Origin: an uncultured Litoreibacter sp.
GTDB lineage: Bacteria > Pseudomonadota > Alphaproteobacteria > Rhodobacterales > Rhodobacteraceae
NCBI GenBank assembly: GCA_947504205.1
Contig: CANNGL010000001.1
Coordinates: 558,001 to 622,000, forward strand
Direction: 5' to 3'
DNA: 64,000 nt
Position numbers and translations under genes: made by a program. Below, in pieces: positions 60,403 through 64,000 of this stretch. Below the pieces are notes generated by a model that was not told where the DNA came from, did not search any database, and saw nothing but the letters and a program-made list of their open reading frames with translations. Position 1 is the first letter of the stretch, and the number at the start of each line of letters is the position of its first letter.

Positions 60403-60849
60403 GTGAAGGGTCTCAAGAAGCAACGACGTATTCAGATCATCCTAGTCGCGGTTGTGGCGCTTGCCGCTTCAACCGCGCTGATCGGTTATGCGTTGCGCGA
60501 TGGGATCAATTTTTTTCGCTCTCCAACTCAGGTTGTTGAAACACCGCCGGCTGCTAACGAGACGTTCCGTATAGGCGGATTGGTCGAAGATGGGTCGTTA
60601 AAGGTAATCGAGGATGATCGCATTGCTTTCAATGTGACGGACGGCAATGCGGTGGTCGCTGTGACATATAAAGGTATCTTGCCAGATCTCTTTACCGAGG
60701 GTGAAGGGATGGTTGGTACTGGTCGCTACATCAATGGCGTCTTTGAAGCCTCTGAAATTCTTGCGAAACACGATGAGACCTACATGCCTGTAGAGGTGAT
60801 CGATGCGCTGAAAGAACAGGGCGTCTATAAGGCACCGAACGATACCTAA
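60403..60849 (+). CDS. ccmE: Cytochrome c maturation protein CcmE
   Basis: 148 aa; FRIGGLVEDGSLK, VTYKGILPDLFTEGEGMVGTG, ILAKHDETYMP (heme-binding His). Confidence 0.95.
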   Translation: MKGLKKQRRIQIILVAVVALAASTALIGYALRDGINFFRSPTQVVETPPAANETFRIGGLVEDGSLKVIEDDRIAFNVTDGNAVVAVTYKGILPDLFTEGEGMVGTGRYINGVFEASEILAKHDETYMPVEVIDALKEQGVYKAPNDT

Positions 60850-60866
60850 AGACTGAATTAACTAAA

Positions 60867-60895
60867 TTGACAGAGCTTGCTCCTCGCATTTTTGA
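60867..60895 (+). promoter_or_regulatory. Possible sigma70-type promoter upstream of the holin-like gene
   Basis: TTGACA - 17 nt - TTTTGA, 17 nt before ATG 60913; TTAAC half-site immediately upstream. Confidence 0.3.
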
Positions 60896-60912
60896 ATCGA
60901 GGGACGCGTCTC

Positions 60913-61416
60913 ATGGGGTTTTGGAAACGGGTATTTGGTGGCCAAAGCGTCACATCTGTCGGCGGAGCCATTCGCGATGTTGCGGAGGTTTTTGTGCCCA
61001 ACGCGAGCGAGAAATCCCGACAGGACCATGAGGCCTTCAAGACATCCGTGGATCAGTTTGGCGGCGAGTTTTCAACCCGCGGCCAGGGCTGGTTTCATGA
61101 ATTTGTGAACGGTATCAATCGGTTGCCGCGTCCTTTTCTGGCGCTTGGGACGCTGGGATTGTTTGTATACGCCATGGTAGACCCGATGGGTTTTTCTGAA
61201 CGCATGCGGGGCATTGGGCTGATCCCGAACCCGCTTTGGTGGCTGCTTGGCGCCATTGTCAGCTTTTACTTTGGGGCGCGTGAACTGCATTACGTTCGAC
61301 GTAAGGCACAGCCCAAGCGTAAGCCGGCCGCGACTTTCCAACGATCCATTTCCGGGTTTGCGCCCGAGTCCCGCCCGACGCCTGCTACAAGAGAGCAATG
61401 GTCAGAGGGCAAATAA
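60913..61416 (+). CDS. Holin family protein resembling the gene-transfer-agent release 3-TM holin (HTM/PF11351-type)
   Basis: MGFWKRVFGGQSVTSVGGAIRDVAEVFVPNASEKSRQDHEAF...GWFHEFVNGINRLPRPFLALGTLGLFVYAMVDPMGFSERM..PNPLWWLLGAIVSFYFGARELHYVRR. Confidence 0.78.
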   Translation: MGFWKRVFGGQSVTSVGGAIRDVAEVFVPNASEKSRQDHEAFKTSVDQFGGEFSTRGQGWFHEFVNGINRLPRPFLALGTLGLFVYAMVDPMGFSERMRGIGLIPNPLWWLLGAIVSFYFGARELHYVRRKAQPKRKPAATFQRSISGFAPESRPTPATREQWSEGK

Positions 61417-61489
61417 CGTCAGGTTCCGCTTTTCTAAACTGATCAGTTCGTTATCTTACGCGCAAGCTTGAGATATAAGGATCAGCCCT

Positions 61490-62266
61490 ATGGATTATGA
61501 AACACTGCGTCTGCGTCAGACCAACAATGTGGCTGTGATTGAGTTCTCGCGGCCCGACGTCATGAATGCGCTCAATACGCAGATGCGCGCGGAAATCCTG
61601 CATGCGGTGAAGGCAGCGGAAAAGGATGCGCGCGTTCTGGTTCTGACGGGCAAGGGCAGGGCGTTTTGCTCCGGGCAGGATTTAGGCGATCGCGCGACCG
61701 CCGCATCGACCGATCTGGAGCGCACCTTGCGTGACGAATACGTGCCGATGCTCATGGCAATTTATGAATGTGCGATCCCGACCATTTCGGCCGTCAATGG
61801 CGCTGCGGCTGGCGCCGGTGCCAACCTTGCCTTGGCCGCAGATGTCGTGATCGCGGCGGAATCGGCGGTCTTTTTGCAGGCCTTCACACGGATCGGTCTT
61901 ATTCCTGATGCGGGTGGCACCTACCTGTTGCCGCGTCAGGTTGGTCTTGCAAAAGCTATGGGCGCCGCGCTTTTTGCCGAACCGATCACCGCAAACGAAG
62001 CCAGCCGGATGGGAATGATCTGGGAAGCTGTTGCCGACAAAGAGTTTGAACAGCGCTGGAAAGACCGGGCGGCTTATCTGGCAAGCGGGCCGACGCAGGC
62101 CTATGCGCGGGTCAAAAAGGTGATGCGTGGCAGCTTTGAGAATAGTCTGGAGCGTCAATTGCTTATGGAAGCAAAGCTTCAGGGGGAATGCGGCAAGACC
62201 CATGATTTTCGTGAAGGTGTGTTGGCGTTTTTGGAGAAGCGCGCTGCGAATTACGAGGGGCGCTGA
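61490..62266 (+). CDS. Enoyl-CoA hydratase/isomerase family protein
   Basis: SRPDVMNALNTQMRAEI; GRAFCSGQDLGDR; AVNGAAAGAGANLALAADVVIAAE; PaaG-like C-terminus. Confidence 0.92.
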   Translation: MDYETLRLRQTNNVAVIEFSRPDVMNALNTQMRAEILHAVKAAEKDARVLVLTGKGRAFCSGQDLGDRATAASTDLERTLRDEYVPMLMAIYECAIPTISAVNGAAAGAGANLALAADVVIAAESAVFLQAFTRIGLIPDAGGTYLLPRQVGLAKAMGAALFAEPITANEASRMGMIWEAVADKEFEQRWKDRAAYLASGPTQAYARVKKVMRGSFENSLERQLLMEAKLQGECGKTHDFREGVLAFLEKRAANYEGR

Positions 62267-62742
62267 AGCGTGAAATAGACGCTGTCTGACCAGACATCGT
62301 TCACGCAGAACGTGTTTTTCTCGAAGCCTGTTTCCTTGAAGCCGAGTGACTTCAAGCATGCCACCGAGGCCGTATTGTTCGGGTCGGCGTCTGCCGTCAA
62401 TTGCGTGAACCCGCCATCGCTGAAAAGCCACGGTATGAGGGCACACATCGCCTCGGTCATGAAGCCTTGCCGCCAGTATCGCTTGTTCAGAATGAAGCCA
62501 ATTTCATCGCGCTCATGAACGCCGCCAGCACCTATTGCTGTTTTGTCGTGCTCTAGAACGAAATATGTTCGGGGCTCCGGCGCTATCGCCATTGCTGCCA
62601 GGCGCGAACGGGTTGTTTCCACATCCGGGTCAGGCACGCTCGACCAGTATTTCATGACATCGGCGTCGCCATACACCTCGAACAAGGCGTCGGCGTCGTT
62701 CTCTTGAGGCGCGCGCAGCAATAGGCGTTTGGTTCTCAGCAT
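62251..62742 (-). CDS. RimJ/RimL-type GNAT N-acetyltransferase
   Basis: MLRTKRLLLRAPQENDADALFEVYGD; GFILNKRYWRQGFMTEAMCALIPWLF; NTASVACLKSLGFKETG. Confidence 0.88.
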   Translation of the reverse strand: MLRTKRLLLRAPQENDADALFEVYGDADVMKYWSSVPDPDVETTRSRLAAMAIAPEPRTYFVLEHDKTAIGAGGVHERDEIGFILNKRYWRQGFMTEAMCALIPWLFSDGGFTQLTADADPNNTASVACLKSLGFKETGFEKNTFCVNDVWSDSVYFTLQRPS

Positions 62743-62744
62743 GA

Positions 62745-62778
62745 CAAAGAAAAAGGCCGCCCTTGCGAGCGGCCTGTT
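62745..62778 (-). terminator. Intrinsic terminator after gltA
   Basis: Minus strand AGGCCGCTCGCAAGGGCGGCCTTTTTCTTT. Confidence 0.85.
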
Positions 62779-62781
62779 CAA

Positions 62782-64000
62782 CTAGCGATTTTCGATATCG
62801 ATGTATTCGCGGGTGTTTTCGCCCATATAAAGCTGGCGTGGTCGACCGATCTTGAGCTTTGGATCGGAGATTTGCTCCTTCCATTGCGAAATCCAACCCA
62901 CCGTCCGGGCGAGGGCAAAAATTGGCGTGAACATGGAGGTCGGGAAGCCCATCGCCTCAAGAATGATGCCGGAATAGAAATCGACATTCGGGAACAGCTT
63001 TTTCTCGGCGAAATACGGATCTTCAAGCGCCTGTTTTTCCAGTTCCTTGGCAACCTGCAGTTTCGGATTGTCCTCGATCCCGAGCAAATCCAGCACTTCA
63101 TCGGCAGATTGTTTCATAACCTTCGCGCGTGGATCAAAGTTCTTGTAGACGCGGTGCCCGAAGCCCATCAGGCGGAACGGATCATTCTTGTCTTTGGCGC
63201 GCGCAATGAATTCAGGAATGCGATCTACAGTTCCAATCTCCTCCAGCATCTCAAGACACGCTTGGTTGGCACCACCATGTGCAGGTCCCCAAAGGCAGGC
63301 GATGCCAGCAGCGATGCAGGCAAAGGGGTTTGCGCCAGACGAAGACGCAAGTCGCACCGTTGAGGTCGAGGCGTTTTGCTCATGATCGGCGTGCAGCGTG
63401 AAGATGCGATCCATGGCGCGGCTCAGGATTGGGTTCACCTGATAGTCCTCCGCTGGCACACTGAAGCACATCCGCAGGAAGTTTGACGCATAGTCGAGAT
63501 CATTGCGTGGATAGATGAATGGCTGACCGATGGAATACTTGTACGCCCATGCCGCGATCGTTGGCATCTTGGCAATCAGACGATGAGACGCGATTTCGCG
63601 CTGCCGTTCGTCAGCAATATCGGTCGAGTCATGATAGAATGCTGACATAGCGCCGACCACACCAACCATGATGGCCATCGGGTGAGCGTCGCGACGGAAC
63701 CCACGGAAGAAGTTGACCATCTGCTCGTGCAGCATGGTGTGGCGGGTGATTGTGGCTTCAAATTCTTCCAGTTCCGACGCTGACGGCAATTCACCGTAAA
63801 GCAGCAAATAGCAAACCTCGAGGTAGTGCGACTTCTCGGCCAATTGGTCGATTGGATAGCCGCGATGCAACAGCTCACCTTTGCCGCCATCGATGAACGT
63901 TATGGTCGAGTCGCAGGCCGCCGTAGACGTGAAACCTGGATCATATGTGAAGACTTTTCCCTGAGCATAAAGCTTGGTGATGTCGATGACGTCAGGGCCG
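62782..64000 (-). CDS. gltA: Citrate synthase (5' end beyond window)
   Basis: Open to the right edge ([57 protein letters not shown]); [35 protein letters not shown]. Confidence 0.97.
   Translation of the reverse strand, partial: GPDVIDITKLYAQGKVFTYDPGFTSTAACDSTITFIDGGKGELLHRGYPIDQLAEKSHYLEVCYLLLYGELPSASELEEFEATITRHTMLHEQMVNFFRGFRRDAHPMAIMVGVVGAMSAFYHDSTDIADERQREIASHRLIAKMPTIAAWAYKYSIGQPFIYPRNDLDYASNFLRMCFSVPAEDYQVNPILSRAMDRIFTLHADHEQNASTSTVRLASSSGANPFACIAAGIACLWGPAHGGANQACLEMLEEIGTVDRIPEFIARAKDKNDPFRLMGFGHRVYKNFDPRAKVMKQSADEVLDLLGIEDNPKLQVAKELEKQALEDPYFAEKKLFPNVDFYSGIILEAMGFPTSMFTPIFALARTVGWISQWKEQISDPKLKIGRPRQLYMGENTREYIDIENR

Overview
The window looks like a chromosomal segment from a Rhodobacteraceae/Roseobacter-group alphaproteobacterium. 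It is mostly core genes with a few accessory patches. Core content: purine synthesis (purM, purN, purC, purS, purQ, purL), ndk, rnd, rne, prfB, a class A PBP with an AMIN amidase, gap, tkt, zapA, grxD/bolA, murI, argC, ccmE and gltA (truncated at the right edge), plus two tRNAs. Notable patches: (i) a corrinoid methyl-transfer neighbourhood (DUF1638, B12-binding protein, homocysteine S-methyltransferase domain), consistent with a split MetH; (ii) a DctB/DctD-like pair whose regulator appears to lack the sigma54 GAFTGA loop; (iii) a creatinase followed by a small accessory block (GMC oxidoreductase, SAM methyltransferase, GNAT, MFS, AAC(6')-like GNAT); (iv) a LysR/indolepyruvate:ferredoxin oxidoreductase divergon with a clean palindromic operator; (v) a class III aminotransferase with tandem ureohydrolases (agmatinase-like and guanidinobutyrase-like); (vi) a gene resembling the gene-transfer-agent 3-TM holin, directly after ccmE; (vii) a candidate ZauP-ZapA pair with a possible 6S RNA locus; and (viii) a perfect intrinsic terminator-like hairpin inside the 5' end of a histidine kinase ORF. 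I found no CRISPR array, prophage, transposase or obvious defence system. Nothing here is clearly a wholly new multi-gene system. All family calls come from reading the translations; no database search was run.
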